From Mikania micrantha (taxonomy: Eukaryota; Streptophyta; Magnoliopsida; Asterales; Asteraceae), in contig CM018682.1 in NCBI GenBank assembly GCA_009363875.1, positions 67,416,031-67,480,030 on the forward strand: 64,000 nt of DNA, written 5' to 3'. Position 1 is the stretch's first letter. Each line of letters begins with the position of its first letter. The notes beneath the pieces were generated by a model. That model worked only from the letters and a program-made list of their open reading frames with translations, searched no databases and was not told where the DNA came from. Positions 63,742-64,000 of this stretch are shown piece after piece. The position numbers and the translations under genes are program-made.

Positions 63742-64000
63742 TGTCGCACCCCGAGAAATCCCGACCCTTCCGAGGCGCGAACGGCGGCAGATTGTCAAGA
63801 TCGCAGTCTTTGGTCACACAACATGCGAGACCTATATGTCTAGTTTCATACATACATCCAATAACTTGGATAAAACAGTTTGTAAAATCAGAGTTGCGGA
63901 AGTGAAATATAAGTTAACAAAACAGTTTAACATTCATAGGTAGCGGAAGCATTAACTTAAAACAGTTTTCAAAACAACACGAGTTTAATGTTGCGGAAGC
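63742..64000 (-). repeat. E15 5' LTR, last 259 bases
   Basis: It starts TGTCGCACCCCGAGAA and aligns without gaps to 56022-56280 (offset 7720). It continues past the window. Confidence 0.95.

Larger units (their letters stand above)
56022..64000 (-). mobile_element. E15: type-B chromodomain gypsy, nearly complete
   Basis: 3' LTR 56022-58687, polypurine tract, a gag-pol frame from 63189 to 58825 broken by three in-frame stops, a gag N-terminus in a shifted frame, PBS 63723-63738 and the start of the 5' LTR at 63742. Internal length is 5054 bases. The comparable LTR parts differ at 10 of 259 bases, 9 of them transitions and no indels, so it is the youngest element here. Confidence 0.95.

Overview
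The window is plant nuclear DNA made almost entirely of LTR retrotransposons. I found no convincing host gene, tRNA, rRNA, CRISPR array or bacterial-style operon. The base is AT-rich, with reverse transcriptase/integrase remnants on both strands, initiator-methionine-tRNA-type primer binding sites and very long Ty3/gypsy LTRs (2.1 to 4.3 kb). This fits pericentromeric or intergenic heterochromatin of a large-genome eudicot. The SIRE-like Copia elements with an extended gag and, in one case, a large extra ORF after RNase H look most like those I know from Asteraceae; that assignment is inference.

Layout (element names are mine). E1, Copia, minus, 1-~5950 (5' LTR, PBS, gag, PR, IN, part of RT). 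E2, Copia pol fragment, plus, ~5951-8744. Unassigned 8745-10477. E3, solo gypsy LTR of 4.34 kb, minus sense, 10478-14816. AT-rich 14817-15779. E4, gypsy-like LTR plus PBS, plus, ~15780-16953. Unassigned to 18246. E5, Copia LTR and leader, plus, 18247-18811. E6, chromodomain gypsy, minus, 18812-22711. E7, truncated type-A gypsy LTR, plus, 22712-25810. E8, Copia LTR and gag, minus, 25811-27922. E9, repeat-rich, 27923-29187. E10, Copia RT/RNase H plus a ~3-kb extra 3' ORF, plus, 29188-35465. E11, chimeric gypsy LTR, 35466-40493. E12, degenerate LTR/leader, minus, 40494-41974. E13, long SIRE-like Copia, plus, 41975-49320. E14, chromodomain gypsy, minus, from 49321, interrupted at 56021. E15, a younger and nearly complete chromodomain gypsy, minus, from 56022 past the window end.

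The right-hand 22 kb is a nest: E15 sits inside the pol gene of E14, and E14 ends abruptly in the 3' region of E13. All coding regions carry stops, frameshifts or lost catalytic residues. E15 is the best preserved: three in-frame stops from its main ORF start onward, one frameshift near the gag start, and 10 differences over the 259 comparable LTR bases.

The most interesting signal is in the LTRs. Seven gypsy-type LTRs, from families with little overall similarity, share in the same order and in sense orientation a splice-donor-like word (GTGAGT followed by a C run), a (T/C)TGAC branch-point-like word and a CAG acceptor 472 to 1617 nt downstream. This looks like a conserved intron inside the LTR, with fast-expanding tandem repeats within it. 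Separately, several families each carry their own short reiterated word, often an inverted repeat, placed close upstream of the TATA box or in the transcribed leader.
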